A DNA stretch of 64,000 nt, taken from contig NC_014664.1 in assembly GCF_000166055.1 (NCBI RefSeq), positions 3,565,501 through 3,629,500 on the forward strand, given 5' to 3'. This stretch comes from Rhodomicrobium vannielii ATCC 17100 (GTDB taxonomy: Bacteria > Pseudomonadota > Alphaproteobacteria > Rhizobiales > Rhodomicrobiaceae). Position numbers and translations under genes: made by a program. A model generated the notes under the pieces. The model saw only the letters and a program-made list of their open reading frames with translations, ran no database searches and had not been told where the DNA came from. Numbering within the stretch: the first letter of the stretch is position 1; every line of letters begins with the position of its first letter. Below, piece by piece: positions 56,521 through 64,000 of the stretch.

Positions 56521-56561
56521 CCCTCACCCTGCCCCTCTTCCGGTGAAGCCGGAGAGGGAAC
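56521..56561. repeat. Dispersed palindromic repeat (REP-like)
   Basis: CCCTCACCCTGCCCCTC is followed by a hairpin, CCCTCTTCCGG-TGAA-GCCGGAGAGGG. This composition is the common REP-like palindrome seen between genes in many proteobacteria. It lies between the last phage gene and the convergent membrane-protein gene and could act as a transcription barrier or mark the prophage edge. Confidence 0.5.
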
Positions 56562-56563
56562 GG

Positions 56564-56947
56564 TCACATCGCGAACGATCCGAACCAGATGAGAAGCGAG
56601 GCGAAGCCCGCGAGGCCGAGCCCGACATGCGAATAGAGCAGCGCGATGCCGCCCTGCTTCGACCGCTGGGCGACAATCGGCGCGACGAACCCCGAGAAGA
56701 GCGAAAGCGCGAATAATGCTGCTGCAGCCGTGCCGAATTGTCCGGCGGCTGCCGCGCCACTTGGTCCGGCTCCCCGGATCAGGACCGCGACCTGCTCCAG
56801 CCCCGCCATGCCCAGAAGAATATGCACGCCGAGAATGAGATTCGCGGGGCGCCTTCGTTTCAGAAACAGGGCGAACAGATAGAGCCCGAGCGCGGCGGCT
56901 GTGGTGGTAATCGTGAGGATGACGAAAGGAATAAGCTCCGGCGACAT
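56564..56947 (-). CDS. Small membrane protein, four helices
   Basis: A 127-residue protein with four hydrophobic segments: PFVILTITTTAAALGLYLFA, NLILGVHILLGMAGLEQVAV, AAAALFALSLFSGFVAPIVA and LLYSHVGLGLAGFASLLIWF. A strong GGGAGGGG site precedes the ATG at 56947. No family is recognised with certainty. The four-helix layout with His in segments 2 and 4 could suggest a haem- or metal-linked membrane protein. It is divergent from a cytochrome b561 gene. Confidence 0.75.
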   Translation of the reverse strand: MSPELIPFVILTITTTAAALGLYLFALFLKRRRPANLILGVHILLGMAGLEQVAVLIRGAGPSGAAAAGQFGTAAAALFALSLFSGFVAPIVAQRSKQGGIALLYSHVGLGLAGFASLLIWFGSFAM

Positions 56948-57167
56948 CAACTCCCCTCCCTGATGCGAGGCTGATCGCGACTTAGGCGAATTCCAGTTTC
57001 TTTGGAACCGCTCTGGCTCGAACGTGTCTTTACACATCGAACGCGGCGCTCGTTCGTCCGTCAACCCGAACATTGTCCTGAATCGGGAAAACGGACGTCG
57101 TCCTTGGCGGGTGCGGACGGCTGCGTTCATCGCTCCCGCTTCAGGAAGAAACGAACTGGAGCAAGCA

Positions 57168-57701
57168 ATGAATTTTCGTTACGGGCCGTGGGCCCGCACC
57201 TTCCATTGGACCATCGCACTCCTTGTTTTCTTCATGCTCGCGCTTGGCGCTTACATGACAAAGGGCATCGCCCCTGACGACCCGATACGCGGCCAGCTTT
57301 ACAACCTTCACAAGGCGACCGGCGCGCTCATCCTGTTTCTGGTGCTGATCCGCCTGCTTGTGCGCTTCAACAACGAACCTCCCGTGCTCGACGATCAGCC
57401 CGCGCTGATCCGGGTCGGCTCCCGGCTGAACCATTACGCGCTGTATCTCATGCTCATCGCACAACCGCTGATCGGCATTTCCCTCTCCCAGGCTGCGGAC
57501 CGGCCAGTAAGCTTCTACGGGCTATTTACGCTTCCAAAACTCATCGGCCCGCAGCCAAAGCCCGTGGTGGAAAATCTCGCCGCCGCGCACCAGATCGGCG
57601 CCGGCATCCTCGTTTTGCTGATCGCGCTCCACATCGCCGGCGCGCTGTATCACTGGCTGATCAAGCAGGACACTGTGATGCGCCGCATGGCCTGGTGGTG
57701 A
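57168..57701 (+). CDS. Cytochrome b561-type membrane protein
   Basis: A 177-residue four-helix protein of the bacterial cytochrome b561 (YodB/CybB) family. Candidate haem ligands are H in ARTFHWTIALL, H in NLHKATGALILF, H in RLNHYALYLMLIAQPLIG and H in LIALHIAGALYHWL. It passes electrons from quinol to a periplasmic or membrane acceptor, possibly superoxide. AGGAAGAA and GGAGCAAGCA precede the start. Confidence 0.93.
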   Translation: MNFRYGPWARTFHWTIALLVFFMLALGAYMTKGIAPDDPIRGQLYNLHKATGALILFLVLIRLLVRFNNEPPVLDDQPALIRVGSRLNHYALYLMLIAQPLIGISLSQAADRPVSFYGLFTLPKLIGPQPKPVVENLAAAHQIGAGILVLLIALHIAGALYHWLIKQDTVMRRMAWW

Positions 57702-57836
57702 GCCTCCCCCGGCGATGATTATCGGGTCGTACTTTCGTCACCGCATCGCGGGGGGTCGTGACAGGGAAGCTGATATCCGTCAAGGTGATGCCGCGAATGC
57801 GAGATTCGCGAGCATCACGGACATGAGCGAGACGGC

Positions 57837-58631
57837 ATGACAACCGAATCCCCGGATCAAACCCTGCTTCTTACGGTTGAGGACGGCATCGCGCGCATCA
57901 CGATCAACCGTCCCGAGGCCCGCAACGCTTTCACGTTCGAAATGTATGAGAAACTCGCGGAAGCTTGCGAGACCGCGAACGCGGATTCGTCGGTGCGAGC
58001 GCTCATCATCACGGGCGCAGGCGACAGGGCGTTTTCCGCCGGAACCGACATCTCGCTGTTTCGCGCGTTCCAGAAGCCGGAAGACGCCATCGGCTACGAA
58101 AGCTTCATGGAGCGCGTGCTTTCGGCCATCGAAACCTGCCGCGTCCCGACGATAGCCGCCATCGCTGGCGCGTGCACCGGGGGCGGCGGCGCGATCGCGG
58201 CGTGCTGCGACCTGCGCATCGGCACGGCGAACGCGAAGTTCGGCATACCCATCGCGCGCACGCTCGGAAATTGCCTATCGGTGGCGAACCTCGCGCGGCT
58301 TTCGGCGCTGATCGGCGTCGCGCGGGTCAAGCATATGATCCTGACCGCGCGGCTGATCGAGGCGGATGAAGCGCTCGCCATCGGCCTTCTGAACGAGGTC
58401 GTTTCCGACCGCGCCGCCCTCGATGCACGCGCCACGGAACTCGCCGCCGAGATCGCGAGCTTTGCGCCGCTAACGCTTCGCGCCACCAAGGAAGGCTTGC
58501 GGCGCGTTCTGGCGGCGAAACGACAGGCCGACGATCAGGATCTGATCCTCATGTGCTACATGAGCGAGGACTTCCGCGAGGGCATGGCGGCGTTTCTCGC
58601 GAAACGCAAACCGGACTGGAGCGGCCGTTAA
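57837..58631 (+). CDS. Enoyl-CoA hydratase/isomerase family protein
   Basis: A 264-residue crotonase-fold protein: ARITINRPEARNAFTFEMYE, the oxyanion hole strand DRAFSAGTDISLFRAF, GACTGGGGAIAACCDLRIGT and ANAKFGIPIARTLGNCLSVA. The first catalytic Glu (GGGxE in canonical hydratases) is replaced in GGGGAIA, and position 2 is also unusual, so a plain hydratase activity is uncertain. Many members act as isomerases, lyases or thioesterases. It is monocistronic and ends at a shared hairpin. Confidence 0.92.
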   Translation: MTTESPDQTLLLTVEDGIARITINRPEARNAFTFEMYEKLAEACETANADSSVRALIITGAGDRAFSAGTDISLFRAFQKPEDAIGYESFMERVLSAIETCRVPTIAAIAGACTGGGGAIAACCDLRIGTANAKFGIPIARTLGNCLSVANLARLSALIGVARVKHMILTARLIEADEALAIGLLNEVVSDRAALDARATELAAEIASFAPLTLRATKEGLRRVLAAKRQADDQDLILMCYMSEDFREGMAAFLAKRKPDWSGR

Positions 58632-58637
58632 TCATCT

Positions 58638-58663
58638 CCCGGCCTGACAACGCGCAGGCCGGG
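58638..58663. terminator. Hairpin between convergent genes
   Basis: CCCGGCCTG and CAGGCCGGG form a nine-pair stem with an eight-base loop, midway between two convergent stop codons. No strong T-run follows on either strand, so its efficiency as a terminator is uncertain. Confidence 0.5.
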
Positions 58664-58673
58664 TTGAATGATC

Positions 58674-61469
58674 CTACTGGCAGGCTTTTCCCGCCTCGGT
58701 TTCCTGAAGCAGCGAAAGCATGCAGTTTCGCGTCTTCACGTTGTGCGCTGAATAGATTTGCCCGTCGAGGAACGCCTGAAGCGGCGGCGACACCCACCAA
58801 CTGAGCGACACGCTCTTATACTGCGCCTGCTCCTTTGTTTTCTCGCGGATGCGCATTGCGCGCGTTTGTTGCTTCGTGACCTCGTCCTTGTTCGAGAACT
58901 TGAGAAATTCCTTCAGAAAGAAATTCTCCCTCGGTTGCGGGCAGATGCTGATCTGCGCCACCGAGCGGACGCCGCCGTTGAGCTGCTTCACCCGGTCCGG
59001 CAGTTCGACGATGGTTCCGTAGCCGCGCGCAATGCGCGTTGAATTCAGCGTCAGGATGTCCGAGATCGCGGCGCCGGGACGGAAGTCGGCCTGATCGGGA
59101 ATGCGCGGGCTGGTGCCCGGATCGCTCCCGAGGCCGCACACGCTCGTATCCTTGAACCAGTCGGGTTCGCTCGATACTTGCAGAATGAAGGGCTTCAGCC
59201 TGCTGTCCTCCGCCTTGAGCGCAGCGGCGATTTCGAGCGCGGTCACGGCACCCGAATTGTCGAAGTAGCCGCCATCGACAACGCTGTCGACGATCTGCGC
59301 GCGCCGGTCTCGGATGCCGGCATGCGGCGACACGAAGGGCGAGCGTGAACTCACGCCAGCGGCGGAACTGAGCCGTACGTCGATCGAAACGGGCTTCCTG
59401 TCCTTGCAGCGTGCGCCCGCGACCGGGCTGAAAAACGACGGCAGCGCGCGGGCGATCTCGTCGAGCGTGCCGACATCGGGAAAGGCGTTCGTGTTCGGAT
59501 CGCGATAGGGCGAGCACAGAAGTTCGTGCAGGTCATAGGCGTCGATGAAGAGCGCGTCGCCGGATTTGGTCGGCTCGGTCATCCTGACGGGCGTCACGAT
59601 CACGCGGCGGCCAGTTTCGTTAGACGCGGCGTTGAGGAACAGGAGCGGCGTCCAACTCGCGGGCGTCGGCGCCATGGCCAGAAGCGGCCCCGACAAGGGC
59701 GATGTCGCGCGCGTCGTCCCGTAGATGCCGTTGAAGGCGTCCTCCCAGGCCGTTTCGAGCACGCCCGCCCGGTCGAGCACGAACGGCAGCCGCGACAGGG
59801 TCAGCACGTCGCGGGCGAGAAAGCCGATGGAAACCGGCGAAATGAAATCGTTGGAGAGCGCAGCCTGAAGCGCGTCCTTGTATCCCACGAAATCGGTGAG
59901 GAAGGTGCGCGTCAGCGCTTCGCCGCCGTTGGCGCGGACAGCGTTCGCGGCCCCAAGGTTGGCCGTTGCGACATTCGGAAACCAGAGCCGCTGGCGAAAC
60001 AGCGCGGCCTTGAGATCCGCGGTGCTCGTCGCCTGATGCGTCTTGAGCGCGCTTGTGTAGAAGGCCGCGCCGACAGAGCTACCCGACACGCTCGAAATTG
60101 CGAACAGCTGAAGATGGAAAGGCCGTCCTGCGTTAGTCTTCGACCGTTCGAGGCTGTCATCCTCCAATGAGCCGAGCACGCTTGCGAGGAGGAAAGCCGC
60201 ACGGCTCCCGCCGCCTTCGCCCGACACGATGATGGGGCGCGGGCAATCGACGAGTTCTTTTGCGTCGGGCGCGAGCCATTCGCAGCCGCGCGCGTCCCAG
60301 CCGCTGGCAGTCTTCCAGCCTTTGACCGCGTCGGTGAAACGGGTGGGCCGGAGCGTGGGCCGCTGGTCCTCCGCTATCGTGGCGACACGAACGTCGTGCC
60401 CGTCGCCGATGAAGAACGTGAGGCCGATGGCGACGACGACGAGCGCCGCGATGAACGGAAACTGGAAGCGGTTCGAAAGCAGCGCGAGGAACGCGATGAA
60501 TGGCAACCACGCGCCGAATACCACGAACAGGAACGACGCCCGCTTCAGGTAGAGCGTGTCGCCGATGAAATCGAGCACCTGCTGGACACCGGGGCTGGAT
60601 GTCAGATCCGGGAACGAAAACAGCTGCTGCACCGTCTCCGAGTAGGACATGAAGTGGATCGCGACGAGGATCAGCAGGAACACCGTGAGGCGGATCATGT
60701 ACCGCCACATGAATTCCTTTACGCGCTGCGCGGCGATCCATGTCTCCATGCTGAGCCACGTCGGTTTCAACCCGGACAGGTGCATGTCCATGGCGTCGAG
60801 GTCGAGCGTGGTTTTCCGCGTCCAGCGTTCGATGCGGATCAGCGAGCGCTTGAAGCCTTCGGCATCCTTGATCTCGCGGCGGGCCATCGCGCGCCCGTAG
60901 CCGCGCAGGAACACATCGCGGAAGATCACCAGCAGCAGCACCACGGCCGTGGCGATCAGAAGCGTGATGAGATGCGCTTCAAGCAGACGGCGGATCGGCG
61001 CTTCGTATTTGTTGCCACCGTCCTGCAAGGGCACGGGCAGGTTGTTCGCGGCGGCGACGATGCCGACCAGCACGGCGATGAAGGAGAAGACCACGAACAG
61101 GCTCGGCAGCCGGAAGATGTAGAACTTGAACCGCGCCTCGTTGTCTATGCCGATGACATCGTAATTCTGCTGGAGCAGGAGCCGCGACGTGAAGACGAGC
61201 GGCAGCGCCCAGATGAAGATGCCGATGGCGTAGAAGCCCGCCCAGTAGACGATCTCCTGCGCCCAGTATGGCCGCGCGTCGAATAGCAGATCCTGCACCT
61301 GCGGCAGGCTCGAAAACGCGAATAGCGCGATGACGAGGCTCAGCACGCTGAAGAAAGAGATGCCAACAGTCGCGCGAGTGAAAAGCCTGATGCGCGAGAC
61401 GCGCCGGGGGGCGTGGCCGGTGGGAGCCGGCTGGCCCGTGGGTGGGGAAGCTGTCTCGGTTTCCAACAT
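58674..61469 (-). CDS. Large membrane-anchored patatin-like protein
   Basis: A 931-residue protein. Residues 1-355 hold about seven membrane helices (for example 33-53, 72-95, 120-142, 166-184, 258-275, 311-331, 335-355). Residues 410-931 are a soluble domain with patatin signatures: the oxyanion loop GEGGGSRAAF (417-426), the nucleophile elbow G-S-S-V-G with Ser465, and the catalytic Asp in DGGYFDNSG (D732). It should be a Ser/Asp lipid acyl hydrolase or phospholipase fixed in the membrane. The gene is single. The combination of many helices with a C-terminal patatin is uncommon. Confidence 0.8.
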   Translation of the reverse strand: MLETETASPPTGQPAPTGHAPRRVSRIRLFTRATVGISFFSVLSLVIALFAFSSLPQVQDLLFDARPYWAQEIVYWAGFYAIGIFIWALPLVFTSRLLLQQNYDVIGIDNEARFKFYIFRLPSLFVVFSFIAVLVGIVAAANNLPVPLQDGGNKYEAPIRRLLEAHLITLLIATAVVLLLVIFRDVFLRGYGRAMARREIKDAEGFKRSLIRIERWTRKTTLDLDAMDMHLSGLKPTWLSMETWIAAQRVKEFMWRYMIRLTVFLLILVAIHFMSYSETVQQLFSFPDLTSSPGVQQVLDFIGDTLYLKRASFLFVVFGAWLPFIAFLALLSNRFQFPFIAALVVVAIGLTFFIGDGHDVRVATIAEDQRPTLRPTRFTDAVKGWKTASGWDARGCEWLAPDAKELVDCPRPIIVSGEGGGSRAAFLLASVLGSLEDDSLERSKTNAGRPFHLQLFAISSVSGSSVGAAFYTSALKTHQATSTADLKAALFRQRLWFPNVATANLGAANAVRANGGEALTRTFLTDFVGYKDALQAALSNDFISPVSIGFLARDVLTLSRLPFVLDRAGVLETAWEDAFNGIYGTTRATSPLSGPLLAMAPTPASWTPLLFLNAASNETGRRVIVTPVRMTEPTKSGDALFIDAYDLHELLCSPYRDPNTNAFPDVGTLDEIARALPSFFSPVAGARCKDRKPVSIDVRLSSAAGVSSRSPFVSPHAGIRDRRAQIVDSVVDGGYFDNSGAVTALEIAAALKAEDSRLKPFILQVSSEPDWFKDTSVCGLGSDPGTSPRIPDQADFRPGAAISDILTLNSTRIARGYGTIVELPDRVKQLNGGVRSVAQISICPQPRENFFLKEFLKFSNKDEVTKQQTRAMRIREKTKEQAQYKSVSLSWWVSPPLQAFLDGQIYSAHNVKTRNCMLSLLQETEAGKACQ

Positions 61470-61627
61470 ACGGCCCGCGCTCCTGGCTGAAACGGCTTAA
61501 GGAATGCGCGAGGCTTGACGCATGCATTCGGCCCGATCATGGCGAGCGGCACACGGATCGATCAATTTTGAGGGATTTGGCCAGATTGTCGCGAACTGTA
61601 TCTTCGCGGTTTCGGTCCGGCCGACTG

Positions 61628-62548
61628 TTAGCGCGTGCGCATCGGCGCGATCGCGAGGCCGAAGAACGCAGGGTCTTCCTTCAGCATGAGGGCGACGGGC
61701 ACAGCCTTCAGCCGGTCCGACATTGGCCCCTTGTTCTCGAACGCGGCACGCATCGCGCGCGGATCGGTGGCGGCGCAGCCCTTGGCGACGCTGCCGACGA
61801 GGAACACACCGTCCCACGCCGTATAGGCGAGCGTCAGGTCGCCGAGTACGCTTCCGGTGATTTCGGCGAAGAGACGGATTGTAGCCGCCGCTGCGGGATC
61901 GTACGCGGCATTGGCGCAGATGTCGCGCGCGGACAGCCCGTCATCGCGTCCGCTGAGCGCCGCGTGAAGGTCGACAAGGCCGCGCCCGGAAAGTGCATGC
62001 TCCACGGAGGGAAAAGCCGACCGCAAACCAGCAGGGGCATCGTCTGGCAGGCGCAGCGACATATGCCCCGCCTCGCTCGGACACGAAACCCACACGTTCG
62101 CCACCTTGAACAGCGCCGCCGCGCCGAAGCCGGTGCCGATATTCGCGATGAGGAGGCGCATTGCCCGGCTCAGGTCCGGTGCCGGGCCACTCAACAGCGC
62201 GTAATCCGGCTCCGTCAGTGTGAGCGCACCATAGGCCGCCGCCTCGACATCGTTGAGCAGTGTGCAGGGGGCGCCCGCCTCCGCCTCGACCTCCGCCTCG
62301 CGGATCGTCCAGGCGATGTTGGTCAGGTGAATTTCGCCCGCCGCGACAGGCCCAGCCGCACCGATGGCGACCGAAGCGCAGCCCGCAAGACCGCCGGTCT
62401 CGGCCGCATAAGCGCGCATCGCATGAATGAAGCTTTCGAAGCGCGCACCCTGATAAGCGCGGCGCTCAGCAACGACAAGGCCATCGAACACGCGCGCGAA
62501 CCGCACATTCGTGCCGCCCACGTCGGCGATGAGACGCCACGGCGTCAC
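61628..62548 (-). CDS. glk: Glucokinase
   Basis: A 306-residue Glk-family (Pfam glucokinase) enzyme: the phosphate 1 motif LIADVGGTNVRFARVFDG, the glucose-binding region NIAWTIREAEVEAEA, TLLNDVEAAAYGALTLTEPD, and the ATP site IANIGTGFGAAALF with VSCPSEAGHMSLRLPDD. It phosphorylates glucose to glucose-6-phosphate, which is a substrate of OtsA. Its start overlaps the otsA stop by four bases, so supply and use of glucose-6-phosphate are coupled. Confidence 0.95.
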   Translation of the reverse strand: MTPWRLIADVGGTNVRFARVFDGLVVAERRAYQGARFESFIHAMRAYAAETGGLAGCASVAIGAAGPVAAGEIHLTNIAWTIREAEVEAEAGAPCTLLNDVEAAAYGALTLTEPDYALLSGPAPDLSRAMRLLIANIGTGFGAAALFKVANVWVSCPSEAGHMSLRLPDDAPAGLRSAFPSVEHALSGRGLVDLHAALSGRDDGLSARDICANAAYDPAAAATIRLFAEITGSVLGDLTLAYTAWDGVFLVGSVAKGCAATDPRAMRAAFENKGPMSDRLKAVPVALMLKEDPAFFGLAIAPMRTR

Positions 62549-63933
62549 GCCACGACCTCCGGCGCACCTTCGGCCAGCACCTTGAGGAAGCTCTTGCGCC
62601 AGAACGCGACGTCATGCGCGCGAATACGCGATATGAGAGCGGAGTGGCGCTCGACGCGTTCTTCTAGCGGCATGCGAAGCGCGGTCTGCATCGCGTTCGC
62701 CATGTCATCGATGTCGTAAGGGTTCACGATCAGCGCCTCTTCGAGTTCTTCCGCCGCGCCCGCGAATTTCGACAGCACGAGCACGCCCGGATCTTCCTCA
62801 TCCTGCGCGGCCACGTATTCCTTGGCAACAAGGTTCATGCCGTCGCGCAGCGGCGTGACAAGGCCGACCTCGCTGCCCCTGAACAGAGCCGCCAGCGTAT
62901 CGCGCGGCATTGCCCGGTGAACATAGCGCAAGGGCGTCCAGTCGAAATCGCCGAACTCGCCGTTGATCGCGCCGGACAGGCCCTCCAACTCCTCGCGGAT
63001 GTTGGCGTAGGCTTCCACCTCGATGCGGGTCGGCGGAGCGATCTGCATCAGCGTCACGGCCTTCCAGTGCTCGGGATGCATTTCGAGGAACTTGCGAAAC
63101 GCCTTGAAGCGCTCGGGCAGGCCCTTCGTGTAATCGAGGCGGTCCACGCCGATGATGTGCGAGCGCACGACCGTGCGGCGGTTGAGCCGCTCGATCTGCG
63201 AATCCGCCTCCGGCGTTTGTGCGGCGTTGGCGAATTCGTCGACATCGATGCCGATCGGAAAGGCGCGCGCGATCACGGTGCGGCCGTAAGCGCGAACCCT
63301 GTCATCGTCCAGGATTTCGCCGTTCGCGTGGTTCTCGATGAAACGATGGAAATTGCTGACGTCGTTTTCGGTCTGAAAGCCGATCACGTCGAACTGAAAC
63401 AGCGCTTCGACAAGCCATTCATGCGTCGGGATGGCTTGCAGAAGTTCCGGCGGTGGAAACGGGATATGCAGGAAAAAGCCGAGCCGCTGCTTCGCGCCGA
63501 GCGCACGCAATTCGCTGGCAAAGGAAATCAGGTGATAGTCGTGCGCCCAGACGATGTCTGTGGGCCGAAGAAGCGGAGCCAGCGCCGTCGCGAAGTTGCG
63601 ATTGACGCGCTTGTAGCCTTCGAAATAGGCGGGTTCGAACTGCACGAGGTCGAGCCGATAGTGGCAGACAGGCCAGAGCACCTTGTTCGCGAAGCCGAGA
63701 TAATATTCTTCGTAGTCCCGCTCGGTCATCGGGATGGTGGCGGTTGTGACCGCACCGTTCTCGTTCGTCGACACCGCAGCGGGCTCGCCTTCTTCGACGA
63801 GCTTTCCGTCCCAGCCGAACCAGATGCCGCCGACCGTTCGCAACGCATCTCCCAGCGCGACCGCAAGGCCGCCTGACTGCACCTGGGCTTCGAGATCCGC
63901 GACGCGGTTCGAAACGATGACGAGACGGCTCAA
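62545..63933 (-). CDS. otsA: Trehalose-6-phosphate synthase OtsA
   Basis: A 462-residue GT20 enzyme: [91 protein letters not shown] and [19 protein letters not shown]. It joins UDP-glucose (or GDP-glucose) and glucose-6-phosphate. I place the start at the TTG at 63933, not the ATG at 63948, because GGGAGG lies between them at ideal spacing from the TTG, giving [10 protein letters not shown] directly. This TTG overlaps the upstream stop as TTGA. Confidence 0.94.
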   Translation of the reverse strand: MSRLVIVSNRVADLEAQVQSGGLAVALGDALRTVGGIWFGWDGKLVEEGEPAAVSTNENGAVTTATIPMTERDYEEYYLGFANKVLWPVCHYRLDLVQFEPAYFEGYKRVNRNFATALAPLLRPTDIVWAHDYHLISFASELRALGAKQRLGFFLHIPFPPPELLQAIPTHEWLVEALFQFDVIGFQTENDVSNFHRFIENHANGEILDDDRVRAYGRTVIARAFPIGIDVDEFANAAQTPEADSQIERLNRRTVVRSHIIGVDRLDYTKGLPERFKAFRKFLEMHPEHWKAVTLMQIAPPTRIEVEAYANIREELEGLSGAINGEFGDFDWTPLRYVHRAMPRDTLAALFRGSEVGLVTPLRDGMNLVAKEYVAAQDEEDPGVLVLSKFAGAAEELEEALIVNPYDIDDMANAMQTALRMPLEERVERHSALISRIRAHDVAFWRKSFLKVLAEGAPEVVA

Positions 63934-64000
63934 ACGAAAGCCTCCCATGGCTTGGACAGGCGCGTTGCCCCGTTGATGATGCCGACCATCGAATAGGTTT
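63930..64000 (-). CDS. C-terminus of an upstream gene, probably GH15 glucoamylase-like
   Basis: The minus strand entering from the right edge reads TYSMVGIINGATRLSKPWEA followed by FV and TGA. The short phrase resembles the end of glycoside hydrolase family 15 proteins (usual pattern FPQTYSxVGLINAAxRLS), which often stand next to otsA. Only 22 residues are visible, so the assignment is tentative. The stop overlaps the otsA start by four bases. Confidence 0.5.
   Translation of the reverse strand, partial: TYSMVGIINGATRLSKPWEAFV

Overview
The window reads as a 64 kb piece of a GC-rich alphaproteobacterial chromosome, most likely Hyphomicrobiales. The evidence is the tol-pal order, an Omp31-type outer-membrane barrel, an IalB-family periplasmic protein, a ParE next to a prophage, and a gene-transfer-agent-type TIM-barrel protein. 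A Rhodomicrobium-like genus is a guess that was not tested. Ordinary chromosomal operons alternate with two accessory stretches and one prophage remnant.

Region 1 (about 1-8.2 kb) is a mobile-DNA scrap yard. It holds a cut IS481-type transposase, a run of small overlapping reading frames ending in a truncated methyltransferase fused to a piece of plasmid RepA, an IS21-like end, two coiled-coil/winged-helix proteins and two unrecognised proteins of about 285 aa. It also holds an IS1595-type transposase facing a DUF6471 gene across one shared promoter region, a DUF2945 gene and a broken DNA methylase. Region 2 (8.4-16.4 kb) is a complete kdp potassium-uptake operon on the minus strand: a 27-aa membrane ORF, then kdpF-A-B-C-D-E. 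Region 3 (16.9-20.4 kb) is a graveyard of truncated and frameshifted genes (O-methyltransferase, AraC, sulfatase-like, LysR, VapBC) around one intact alpha/beta hydrolase. It stops next to tRNA-Lys(CTT).

Region 4 (20.5-45.1 kb) is core genome. It carries DUF502, an M20 peptidase, ftsH, tilS, then cpoB-pal-(46-aa lipoprotein)-tolB-tolA-tolR-tolQ (written left to right, transcribed right to left). After these come an AMP-forming acyl-CoA ligase with a YejA-like binding protein, IalB, an Omp31-type gene beside its own decayed copy, phzF, an unusual membrane protein with a primase-like tail, and parE. Region 5 (45.4-56.4 kb) is a P22-like podoviral head module: terminase, portal, scaffold/coat, gp4-like, gp10-like and gp7-like genes. 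A deletion has fused scaffold to coat out of frame. A stand-alone GTA-type TIM-barrel protein sits where tail genes are expected. No integrase, lysis or repressor gene was seen, so it is a cryptic prophage.

Region 6 (56.5-64 kb) returns to chromosomal genes: a small membrane protein, cytochrome b561, an enoyl-CoA hydratase, a 931-aa membrane patatin-like protein, and a coupled operon (probable GH15 enzyme)-otsA-glk for trehalose and glucose metabolism that runs off the right edge.
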